From positions 1 through 59,132 of the forward strand of contig NZ_URHZ01000029.1 of NCBI RefSeq assembly GCF_900547735.1: a stretch of 59,132 nt of DNA, in the 5' to 3' direction. The position numbers and the translations under genes are program-made. A model generated the notes under the pieces. The model had not been told where the DNA came from, ran no database searches, and saw nothing but the letters and a program-made list of their open reading frames with translations. The DNA is from an uncultured Clostridium sp. GTDB taxonomy: Bacteria; Bacillota; Clostridia; Lachnospirales; Lachnospiraceae. Numbering within the stretch: the stretch's first letter is position 1; every line of letters begins with the position of its first letter. Below are positions 33,226-41,603 of this stretch, in pieces.

Positions 33226-34668
33226 CTACGGGCCGGGAATAAAAAGTTCTCCGGCTTCGGTAATTCCAAGCTGCACCAGTTTGGCAATTGTAAGACGGAA
33301 TTCATGGCTCATGAGTTCTTCCAGCTTTTCGGAAAAACGGACGGAATCCGTTTCCTTCAGTAACTGCAGCAGGAGTTTATAATTTGAAATATAAAAATCC
33401 GCCTGCTCATCGTCTTCTTTCCACATACTGCGCAGGCCGTATCCCCAGAAGAGCTGTTTCAGGAGTTCCGCGTAGACGGTGCGGATTGCGTGATAGGGGG
33501 CGTACCGCCTCAACAGGTCCAGGGCGTCATAAGCAATAAGCTGATACATCTGCCGCGTTTCCACCGTGGCCAGCAGTTCGGTGCTTTTCTGTATTCCCGC
33601 CGCATCCAGTGACGATACGGTAAGCTCGGCAACCGCTTTGCAGGACAGTGTCAGAATCTGCAGGCTCTGTGCCATATCCAGGAGCCGTTTGCGGACCACC
33701 GGGTTGGTAAAATCGCAGTTCTCAGCCGTTTCGTGGAAGGGAAGAACCCTGGTACCAATCCGTTTGATTGACTTGACGGCGCCGACACCGTTCAGCAGGG
33801 AGAGCGTACGGCGCACCGTGCTCACGGAGACATTTCTCTCTTTGGAAAGCTTATTCAGGGAGGGCAGCAGAGTGTTAACCGGATAATGTCCAAGGCTGAT
33901 GTCAATCAGTAAATCCATGGCAAGGGAATAGCAGATCTGTGATGCCTTTTTATAGGAATTCCAGATAAAAGGAATTTCCTCCTGCGGCGGCAGCGTGATG
34001 CGTTCCTCATAAAACCGGCATAAGGATACGGCCAGGTGATCCTGCGCACGGCAGATTAAATCACGGAGAGAATCCCAGTCCTGTTTAAGACAAAAGTCCA
34101 GAGACTGCGGCGCAAATTCATTGACGGCAAAATCACACCACGGATTGCCGGGTACACACAAAAAGGGAGCTTCAAAAAACATATAAACCTGCCAGAGCAG
34201 CCGGGTAAGAAGGTCATTGCCCAGAGAATCATATGCCTGCATCATATGGTTAAATGCGATAAAAGGCTGCAGGCCGTGATCTTCCTTAAGCTCCATCATA
34301 TTACTGTAAATTTCCCCGGGGGCATTTTTCAGGCCGGTCCACTGGGCATTGGTAAACAGCGGACGCAGGGATTTACTTAAATCAACCAGTGCATTCTTTC
34401 GAATGGAAAAGAAGAGCTGGACATTCTGCTCTATTTCCTGTTTGTCGTAATTCTTTATTACCGTAGACCCCACATTCTGGGACAGGGTGACATATCCTTC
34501 CCGTTCCAGCTGGAGGTAGGCACTGCGTATGGTATCAAGTGATACAAGGAAGTTTTCGGTGTTGCTCTCCATCGTAGGAAGAACATCCCCAAAACGATAG
34601 GCGCCGAATTGGATATGCGTCTTTAGAACCTCATATACGACATGACACCGTTCCATGTCATTTTTCAC
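33226..34668 (-). CDS. Regulator with two GntR winged helices (copy 1)
   Basis: 480 residues from GTG 34668 (GAGGTG six bases upstream). The first GntR-type winged helix is at about 5-70 (YEVLKTHIQFGAYRFGDVLP, then DTIRSAYLQLEREGYVTL). A second complete one is at about 245-310 (GHYPVNTLLPSLNKLSKERN, then STVRRTLSLLNGVGAVKS). The stretches between and after are helical and match no ligand-binding domain that I know (not FadR, UTRA or aminotransferase type). One chain with two such DNA-binding domains could bind direct repeats alone. Its paralogue ends the island at 51842-53242. It is divergent from the large hybrid kinase gene, and repeated sites in the shared promoter region suggest that it controls that gene and itself. 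Confidence 0.88.
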   Translation of the reverse strand: MKNDMERCHVVYEVLKTHIQFGAYRFGDVLPTMESNTENFLVSLDTIRSAYLQLEREGYVTLSQNVGSTVIKNYDKQEIEQNVQLFFSIRKNALVDLSKSLRPLFTNAQWTGLKNAPGEIYSNMMELKEDHGLQPFIAFNHMMQAYDSLGNDLLTRLLWQVYMFFEAPFLCVPGNPWCDFAVNEFAPQSLDFCLKQDWDSLRDLICRAQDHLAVSLCRFYEERITLPPQEEIPFIWNSYKKASQICYSLAMDLLIDISLGHYPVNTLLPSLNKLSKERNVSVSTVRRTLSLLNGVGAVKSIKRIGTRVLPFHETAENCDFTNPVVRKRLLDMAQSLQILTLSCKAVAELTVSSLDAAGIQKSTELLATVETRQMYQLIAYDALDLLRRYAPYHAIRTVYAELLKQLFWGYGLRSMWKEDDEQADFYISNYKLLLQLLKETDSVRFSEKLEELMSHEFRLTIAKLVQLGITEAGELFIPGP

Positions 34669-34697
34669 GTATTCACCTCATTTTTTGCTATTTAACA

Positions 34698-34756
34698 GAT
34701 CGTAACAAGTATAGCATGATCGGAACAGGTTTACCACAATAAACCGGCGGAACAAG
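34698..34756. promoter_or_regulatory. Direct repeats CGKAACARG in the divergent promoter region
   Basis: GATCGTAACAAG (34698-34709) and GATCGGAACAGG (34718-34729) are direct repeats 20 bp apart, two helical turns; a third, CGGAACAAG, lies at 34748-34756. They flank the TATACT-like -10 of the GntR gene (AGTATA at 34708-34713, minus strand). They are candidate operators for the double-GntR protein. Confidence 0.5.
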
Positions 34757-34787
34757 GGGGGAAAAGCCGGCGGCTTATTGTTAAACA

Positions 34788-34845
34788 TTGATATTCACAA
34801 TAGAATTTGTTATACTGAACGTATTATTATGAATGTGAACATAGA
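34788..34845 (+). promoter_or_regulatory. Island promoter C with downstream conserved motif
   Basis: TTGATA (34788-34793), 17 bases, TATACT (34811-34816), then 12 bases and ATGAATGTGAACATAGA (34829-34845), matching promoters A and B. Confidence 0.75.
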
Positions 34846-34899
34846 AAACTCAAAGCTGCAGGGATTCAGCCAAGACGGCGCGAGAGGAGGATTCCAGCA

Positions 34900-37800
34900 A
34901 TGACAAAAGATACATCGATTTCCATGGACCAGTTAGAGTCGATCCTGGAAAATTCGCCAACCACTATTATCATCAGCGCTCTGGAGGACAGGGAGCTTCT
35001 TTATGCGAATAAAGCCGCACGTTCCGGAATATCACCGGAATGCCGGGGCAGGCGGCTGGCCTGTTATCAGGCGTTCGGATATGACCAGCCCTGCCCGACC
35101 TGTCCGGCAGGAACGGTTGGCCAGGGGAAGTCCTCGCTCCGTGAACTTTTTAATCCGGAGAACGGCCACACCTACCGGTATGTTGGAAAAGACATTGACT
35201 GGGCCGGCCGCCCGGCGCATATCGAGTATATTTCCGATATCAGTCAACAAAAGCTGCTGGAACAGGAATTAGACCACCTTGTAAACTCCATTCCAGGGGG
35301 AATTGCAAGCTACGAGGTAAGAGAGGGCCGCTTCATCCCCGTCTATTTCTCGGATGGCGTAATGGAGCTTTCCGGCCATACCGGGGAAGAGTATCATGAA
35401 ATGGCGAAGAACGATGCGCTGGACGTCATCTATGAAGCCGACCGGGAACGCGTCATGTCGGCGGCGGCCAGGGCGCTGGAGAGGGGAGAGGTCTTAGATG
35501 TATCTTACCGGATGCGCCATAAAAACGGCCGTCTGATTTGGATTCACTTAAACGGACGGCAGATGAAAGCTTCGTCCGCAAATACCATGTTCTATGCCGT
35601 TTTTACGGGAATGTCATCGGAAAGCCGTTTGTATCAGAATATCACCAATGAGACGGCGGACACGATCTATGTCGTAGCGAAGGATACCTTTGAACTGCTC
35701 TATGTCAATGAGACGGACGGCGTTTATTCACCGGAATCCGACTGTCTTGGTGAAACATGTTACGCCGCGCTGCACCACAGAAAATCACCCTGTGAATTCT
35801 GCGGAATTATGGCAGGCAGGATGGACGGAGAAGAGTGTGAAATAAAAGAAGACGGAACCGAGCGGATTATCTATGCGCGTTCCCGCGAGACCGACTGGAA
35901 CGGCATTCCTGCCTACGTAAAATACATAAGGGATGTCACGGAGACGGTTCAGACGCGGAGGGAGAAAGAACGGCTGGACCTTTACTTCCGGAGTATCGTA
36001 GAACAGTTCCCCGGCGGAATTTCCATGATGGCGTATTATCCGGACGGCACAATGAAGCCGGAATTTATTTCACCGGGCTTTGCGGCGATGATGCAGCGGA
36101 CCGTGGAGGAGACCAGGCGACTGTACGATGAGGATATCTTTGCGGGTATTCATCCGGATGATGTGAACAGAAATCTGCATAAGCTCCGGGAATTCTTAAA
36201 GAGCGGAAAAGGACCGTGTGAGCTGATTGCACGTATGCAGCGCAAGGATGGGAAGTATCTCTGGACCAGCAGTATGCTGTCCATGCTGCCTTCATCCGAC
36301 GAGATCCGCCGGATTTATATTGTCTATACCGATATTACAAAAACAATCGAGGAGCAGGAGAAACTGCGGTACCGGTATGAGGAGCAGCTTCTTGAGCATT
36401 ACCATAAGACGGGGGCCAATGAACTGATTCTTGGGCACAGCAACATTACCAGGAACCGGGTGGTGGAAATGCGGGATTCCACAAATTCCGCACTTGTAAA
36501 GCGTTTTGGAACGCGCCGGGAGGCATTCTTTCGGGGGCTTGCCGGGCTGATAATGGATAAAGAGGATCGGAAGGCATTTTTAAAAATGTATCTGAATGAA
36601 CCTTTATTGGAGGCATATGCCCAGAACAGGACCGAGCAGGCGATGAGCTGCTTCATCCGCCTGCCGGAGGAGAAGTATGGCCGTTTCGTCCAGTTCAAGG
36701 TAAATCTTCTGACCGGGCCGGAAGCGGGTGAGATTATTGGAATCCTTACGGTTACGGACATCACGGAAGAAACCATATCCGAACGGATTTTTCACCAGTT
36801 GTCTGTCACGAGCCATGACTTCGTGGTCGATGTGGATCTTCTCCATGATTCCTACACAATCCTGGCATATAACGAAGGAGCATCCTACCTTCCCGCTCTC
36901 CGCGGCTGCCACTCGGGACAGGCGGCGGAAATGGCGGGTTCCGTTGTGCTGCCCAAGGACAGCAGGCAGTTCACACAGGCGGTGGAAGCGGAAGAAATGC
37001 GCAGAAGGTTAAAAAAGGGTCCCTATACAATTACCTTTTCTACGGCAAACCACGGGGATATCCGCATAAAGAATATGACGGTTGCGTCCATTGAACCGCT
37101 TTTGGAGCGCTATTGTATGGTATGCACGGACATCACGGACTCTGTCCGGGAGCAGCAGGGGCTGCTGCATATGATGGCATATACCTTTGAGCTCATGGGC
37201 CTTTTGGAGGTCGGCAGCGGGAGTGTGACCATGTACACCAGAAAGATGGTTCTGGAAAACCTGCCGCCCGATACGATAGATGATTACACGGAGGCTGTCG
37301 GGCTGTTTACCGATCACGATATTGCGTCCGAGTCTGCAGAAGACGTGCAGAAGCAGTTCCGGATGGAGTCTATCCTGGAGAGGCTGAAACAGGAGCCCCT
37401 GGGCTATGACTTTGTGGCCGCCTGTCAATGTGAAAACGGTCTCCGGTATAAACAGTTCAGCATGCTCTGGGGAAACAGGAACCACGATACGGTCTGCGTG
37501 GTCCGGGCCGACGTCACGGATATGATAGCGTCGGAGCGCAGGGTGAAGAAGGAGCTGGAGCAGGCTCTGGCCGATGCGGAAGCGGCCAATGAGGCAAAAA
37601 GTAATTTCTTGTCCTCCATGAGCCATGATATCCGCACCCCGATGAACGCGATTGTCGGCATGACGACCCTGGCGTTCGCCCATATTGACGACAGGGTACG
37701 GCTGGAGGACTGCCTGCAGAAGATTACCGTTTCCAGCAGACATCTGTTGAGTCTGGTGAACGATGTGCTGGATATGAGCCGGATTGAACAGTCGAGAATC

Positions 37801-38736
37801 TCTTTGAACCATATGAAGCTGCTGCTTCCCGACATCGTGGACCAGCTGACGGCAATTCTGGCTCCCCAGGCCAGGGAGAAGGGAGTCCTGCTGTCCATAA
37901 GCGCGGAGCAGGTTACCCATACCGCCTTTTACGGTGATTCCCTGAGAATGAACCAGGTTCTGATTAACCTGCTCGGAAATGCGGTTAAGTTCACCCCGGC
38001 GGGCGGCAGGGTCGACTTTCTGGTGGAGGAAACGGTACCGGAAAAAACAGCGGGAGATATCCGGTACCGGTTTACCGTGCAGGACACGGGAATTGGGATG
38101 AGCGAAGAATTCCTGAAGCATATTTTTGAACCATTTACCCGGGAGCAGACGGTAGAGCGTATCGAAGGAACCGGCCTCGGTTTAAGCATTGCCAAACGGC
38201 TGGTGGACTTAATGGGAGGGAAAATCTCGGTGGAGAGCAGTCTGGGGCAGGGCAGCAGATTTACCGTGGAGCTGGAGTTTGAAGCGGCGGACCACTTATC
38301 CGCCGTGCATACGGACGGAGGAGAGATTTCTGATTCAAAAATGGGCAGTCTGTTTACCGGACGCCGCTTTCTGATTGCCGAGGACAATGAACTCAACTCG
38401 GAAATCCTCTGTGAACTCCTCCATATGGAAGGGGCTCTCTCCGAACTCCGGGAAGACGGGGCCGCGGCTGTGGAGGCGTTCAAGGCGGCAGTGCCGGGGA
38501 CCTATGATGTCATACTGATGGATATTCAGATGCCCGGGATGAACGGATATGAGGCAGCCCGCATGATACGCAGCCTGAACCGTGCGGATGCGGGGAAAAT
38601 CCCGATCATAGCTATGACGGCCAATGCGTTTGCGGAAGACGTCCAGGCGGCATTGGAGGCAGGAATGAATGCCCATGTGGCAAAACCGATTGATATGGAA
38701 CTGCTGCGGGCCGCATTAGCGAGGGTGCTGAAATGA
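34900..38736 (+). CDS. Multi-PAS hybrid histidine kinase (1278 aa)
   Basis: A soluble kinase with a long sensor part of several PAS domains (about 1-890). Two are of the Cys type: Cys55/Cys65/Cys68 and Cys287/Cys298/Cys301 (CYAALHHRKSPCEFC), each followed by a DW(A/N)G-type strand. The kinase core has His909 in SHDIRTPMNAI, N-box NQVLINLLGNAVKFT and GTGLGLSIAKRLV, and one receiver (Asp1208 in MDIQMPGMNG). No HPt or DNA-binding output follows. It is a paralogue of the kinase at 47501-51787, similar across the PAS series and the catalytic core. Start ATG 34900 has GAGGAGGA upstream. It is followed 60 bases on by a diguanylate cyclase gene, likely in the same transcript. Confidence 0.93.
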   Translation: MTKDTSISMDQLESILENSPTTIIISALEDRELLYANKAARSGISPECRGRRLACYQAFGYDQPCPTCPAGTVGQGKSSLRELFNPENGHTYRYVGKDIDWAGRPAHIEYISDISQQKLLEQELDHLVNSIPGGIASYEVREGRFIPVYFSDGVMELSGHTGEEYHEMAKNDALDVIYEADRERVMSAAARALERGEVLDVSYRMRHKNGRLIWIHLNGRQMKASSANTMFYAVFTGMSSESRLYQNITNETADTIYVVAKDTFELLYVNETDGVYSPESDCLGETCYAALHHRKSPCEFCGIMAGRMDGEECEIKEDGTERIIYARSRETDWNGIPAYVKYIRDVTETVQTRREKERLDLYFRSIVEQFPGGISMMAYYPDGTMKPEFISPGFAAMMQRTVEETRRLYDEDIFAGIHPDDVNRNLHKLREFLKSGKGPCELIARMQRKDGKYLWTSSMLSMLPSSDEIRRIYIVYTDITKTIEEQEKLRYRYEEQLLEHYHKTGANELILGHSNITRNRVVEMRDSTNSALVKRFGTRREAFFRGLAGLIMDKEDRKAFLKMYLNEPLLEAYAQNRTEQAMSCFIRLPEEKYGRFVQFKVNLLTGPEAGEIIGILTVTDITEETISERIFHQLSVTSHDFVVDVDLLHDSYTILAYNEGASYLPALRGCHSGQAAEMAGSVVLPKDSRQFTQAVEAEEMRRRLKKGPYTITFSTANHGDIRIKNMTVASIEPLLERYCMVCTDITDSVREQQGLLHMMAYTFELMGLLEVGSGSVTMYTRKMVLENLPPDTIDDYTEAVGLFTDHDIASESAEDVQKQFRMESILERLKQEPLGYDFVAACQCENGLRYKQFSMLWGNRNHDTVCVVRADVTDMIASERRVKKELEQALADAEAANEAKSNFLSSMSHDIRTPMNAIVGMTTLAFAHIDDRVRLEDCLQKITVSSRHLLSLVNDVLDMSRIEQSRISLNHMKLLLPDIVDQLTAILAPQAREKGVLLSISAEQVTHTAFYGDSLRMNQVLINLLGNAVKFTPAGGRVDFLVEETVPEKTAGDIRYRFTVQDTGIGMSEEFLKHIFEPFTREQTVERIEGTGLGLSIAKRLVDLMGGKISVESSLGQGSRFTVELEFEAADHLSAVHTDGGEISDSKMGSLFTGRRFLIAEDNELNSEILCELLHMEGALSELREDGAAAVEAFKAAVPGTYDVILMDIQMPGMNGYEAARMIRSLNRADAGKIPIIAMTANAFAEDVQAALEAGMNAHVAKPIDMELLRAALARVLK

Positions 38737-38796
38737 GGCGGATATTTTCCGGGCTGATTTGATTATCACATGATGCTAAGAGAAGGGGTGGGATGT

Positions 38797-40164
38797 ATGA
38801 CAAAGGATGAGAAAGAGATTGAAGACTTATTTAAACTGTTCGTGGAAGGGACTCTGGTTGAGCATAACATTCAGAAATCCCTGTCGGTAATATCCGACGA
38901 TGTGACGGGAATCGGCATGGGAAACCAGGGGGGTGTTTCAGGGAAAGAAGACCTTATCAGGATTCTGGGTGATGGAAAAACGGATGCGGAGGGAACGGTC
39001 ACGGAGGTTTCCTATGAAAATATGCAGATCCGGTGCTATGAGGGCCGGTTTGGAACTATCTGCGGAATCCTGAAAATCCAAACCACGGAAAAGGGACAGA
39101 CATTAAACAGTTCTCTTGGGCAGATGCTGGGAGTTCGAAAAGACCATGGAAGATGGCTGGCTTTTGCCGTCCAGGCAACGCCTCTTTTTAATGAAATAGA
39201 AGAAATGGAGGCTTATCCGATTAAATTTGCTGAGAATGCCCTTGAGAAATACAGACAGCAGGAACAAATAGCAAAGAGCGCACAGAAAAACAGTGTGGCG
39301 ATTTACCGGATTAATTTTACCAGGAGTATTTTTGAAGATTCCGTACTGAGAAATGATGTGGTTATACCGGTTGAGGCGGGGGAGCCATACGAGAATGCGA
39401 TATTTCAATCGGCCTGGAAATATCTGAGTGAAGAAGACAGGTACTTATTTGTCAGCAAATTCTCATTGGGAAATATCATCCGGTCTTATAACAGCGGAAA
39501 AACGGAACTCTCCATGGACTATAAGAGACTGATGCCCGGCAACAAAACCGTCTGGCTGCGCACGGTAATCCGTCTGTATATGGATAAAAAAGAGGGCTGT
39601 TTAAAAGGATATCTGTATGTTTTTGATATTGATAAGGAAAAAAGAAAGGAAATTGAACTGCAAAACAGGGCGGAGCGGGATCCGATGACAGACCTGTATA
39701 ATAAAAAATATTCCGAAATAAAGATTGGAGAGAGGTTAAAAGGCATCACAGCAGACAGCCGGGGCGTTTTCTTCATGCTGGATTTAGACAATTTTAAAGA
39801 AATCAACGATACCTATGGACACAGTGTGGGCGACATGGTGATTCGGGAAACGGCCGGCTATATGAAAAAGCTGGTGCGCGGGGAAGATATTGCCGGCCGG
39901 CTGGGCGGAGATGAGTTTTGCATTTACTTTCAGGGAAAACTGACGCCGGAGACGGTGGCTGAAAAGGCGGAGCGGCTTTGCAAAAGAATCCGGTCCATCA
40001 TTCCTTCAAGGGAGAAGGGAACTTCATGCAGCATAGGAATCGTATTTTGTGACGGTCCCTGTCTGTCATTTGAGGAAGTTTACAGAAAAGCAGACGAAGC
40101 ATTGTACAGGCAGAAGAAAAACGGCAGGGACGGATATACCGTTTTAAGAACAGAGGCAGGCTGA
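38797..40164 (+). CDS. SnoaL-like / GGDEF diguanylate cyclase
   Basis: 455 residues. The first 125 resemble an NTF2/SnoaL-like small-molecule domain (EIEDLFKLFVEGTLVEHN and GRWLAFAVQATPLFNE). A PAS-like region follows (about 160-290), then GGDEF with the exact motif at 370-374 (GRLGGDEFCIYF) and FFMLDLDNFKEINDTYGH before it, so it should make cyclic di-GMP. No transmembrane segments. The start is placed at ATG 38797 behind GAAGGGGTGGG; an in-frame ATG at 38770 is further from any ribosome site. It lies directly downstream of a hybrid kinase, which may control it by phosphorylation-independent contacts; no receiver domain is present in this protein. Confidence 0.9.
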   Translation: MTKDEKEIEDLFKLFVEGTLVEHNIQKSLSVISDDVTGIGMGNQGGVSGKEDLIRILGDGKTDAEGTVTEVSYENMQIRCYEGRFGTICGILKIQTTEKGQTLNSSLGQMLGVRKDHGRWLAFAVQATPLFNEIEEMEAYPIKFAENALEKYRQQEQIAKSAQKNSVAIYRINFTRSIFEDSVLRNDVVIPVEAGEPYENAIFQSAWKYLSEEDRYLFVSKFSLGNIIRSYNSGKTELSMDYKRLMPGNKTVWLRTVIRLYMDKKEGCLKGYLYVFDIDKEKRKEIELQNRAERDPMTDLYNKKYSEIKIGERLKGITADSRGVFFMLDLDNFKEINDTYGHSVGDMVIRETAGYMKKLVRGEDIAGRLGGDEFCIYFQGKLTPETVAEKAERLCKRIRSIIPSREKGTSCSIGIVFCDGPCLSFEEVYRKADEALYRQKKNGRDGYTVLRTEAG

Positions 40165-40227
40165 AGGAGGCAAAGCAGGCATGGTCCGGGAACGGTGTTT
40201 ACTGTGATACAACAGGTATATTAAAGA

Positions 40228-40256
40228 TTGCTAATCGCTCTGTTCTATGTTAAAAT
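40228..40256 (+). promoter_or_regulatory. Promoter of the SBP / hybrid kinase pair
   Basis: TTGCTA (40228-40233), 17 bases, TAAAAT (40251-40256). The -35 is the same as in island promoter A, but the downstream ATGTATGTGAACA motif is not present in the same orientation. Confidence 0.6.
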
Positions 40257-40322
40257 AATGTGATACATACATGGACAGAGTCGGGCTTTTCAGGTCTTTC
40301 TGCCCAGGCAGGGGGATGGAAG

Positions 40323-41603
40323 ATGAAAAGCAGGAAAAATAGGGCCGTCAGTGCGGCTTTTATGATGAGTTTTCTTTTATTGGCAGGCTGTAAGGGGCCG
40401 AGTTCCGAGGTGAATTACGAAGAAAACGGAGGAGAGCCGGTTGTGCTCACCTTTTTCGGCAATAAATATGAGACAGAGAATGTTACGGTAATCGAAGAAA
40501 TATTATCCGGGTTCATGAAGGAGAATCCGGATATCCGTGTGTCCTATGAGAGCCTGAAAGGGGTTGAGTACTACGAGGCCTTAAGTAAGCGTATGGAGGC
40601 CGGTAAAGGGGACGATGTATTCATGGTAAACCATGATAGCGTACTGGAGCTTAAGAAAAAGGGCCGGCTGGCGGATTTGTCGGGGATCGGTACGATTCCC
40701 AATTATGCGGACAGTATGCTGGGACAGATGGAGGATGGTGAAAGCATTTACTGGCTGCCCACCTCGGTATCTGTATTCGGCCTCTACTGTAACATGGATC
40801 TTCTGAAAGAGTACGGGCAGGACGTACCGCGAAACCTCGGCGAGTGGGAAGACACCTGCGGCCTGTTTCTGGAAAAGGGAATCACACCCGTGATTGCCAA
40901 TAATGACATATCCCTAAAGACGCTTGCGATCGGACAGGGATTTTTCGGCGTGTACCAGGAGAACCGCCAGGCGGAAGTGTTTGAACGCTTAAACAGCGGC
41001 CGGGAGTCATTGAGCCAATATCTTACGCCCGGATTTTCGCTGGCGGAGCGGTTTATAGAGAAGGGATATATCGACAGGGAGAAAGCGTTAAACACGATGA
41101 AAACATCGGATGATTTGGCGGAGTTTGCAAAGGGGGAGTCTCCGTTTATGCTCACGGGAGCCTGGGCGGCGGGCCGTCTTACGGGTATGGCGCCGAAGCT
41201 GAATTTTCAGGTATTCCCCTACCCCGTGCTGCCGGACGGAACGCTTGCAGTAATTAATGCGGACACAAGGCTGAGTATCAATGCGGACAGCGCCCATCCT
41301 GAAGCGGCGGTCAAATTTGTAGAATATTTTACAAGGCCGGAAAACATACAGAAGTTTGCGGATCAGCAGTGTTCCCTCAGTCCGCTGAAAGACAGCGCGC
41401 CCTCCTCTGTGGATGCGATCAGGCCGCTGGTTTCCTGCTATCAGTCGGGCAGGACCGTAATAGGAACGGACGGACTTCTGGAGCTTCCGATTTGGAATCT
41501 GACGGCGGAGGTATCGATGAAGCTTCTTTCGGGTGAGACGGTGGAGTCGGCGATGGAATGGATGGATCAGCAGGCTGAGCAGGAAAGGGGTACTCTGCAA
41601 TGA
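40323..41603 (+). CDS. Solute-binding lipoprotein, sugar type (SBP family 1)
   Basis: 426 residues, beginning with a lipoprotein signal (FLLLAGC, Cys23). The body has the pattern of family 1 sugar-binding proteins: VLTFFGNKYETENVTVIEEI, KGDDVFMVNHDSVLELKKKG, and the C-terminal NADSAHPEAAVKFVEYFTRPENIQ. No sugar permease or ATPase gene is near. Its stop codon overlaps the ATG of a membrane hybrid kinase (ATGA at 41600), so the two are made together, the mirror of the kinase-SBP pair at 19858-24005. It is probably the ligand-binding partner of that kinase. The start is set at ATG 40323; in-frame codons back to 40260 precede the signal peptide and lack a ribosome site. Confidence 0.88.
   Translation: MKSRKNRAVSAAFMMSFLLLAGCKGPSSEVNYEENGGEPVVLTFFGNKYETENVTVIEEILSGFMKENPDIRVSYESLKGVEYYEALSKRMEAGKGDDVFMVNHDSVLELKKKGRLADLSGIGTIPNYADSMLGQMEDGESIYWLPTSVSVFGLYCNMDLLKEYGQDVPRNLGEWEDTCGLFLEKGITPVIANNDISLKTLAIGQGFFGVYQENRQAEVFERLNSGRESLSQYLTPGFSLAERFIEKGYIDREKALNTMKTSDDLAEFAKGESPFMLTGAWAAGRLTGMAPKLNFQVFPYPVLPDGTLAVINADTRLSINADSAHPEAAVKFVEYFTRPENIQKFADQQCSLSPLKDSAPSSVDAIRPLVSCYQSGRTVIGTDGLLELPIWNLTAEVSMKLLSGETVESAMEWMDQQAEQERGTLQ

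Noticed and set aside
37009..38121. 370-codon minus-strand ORF.
   Set aside because: Shadow of the kinase core of the 1278-residue protein.
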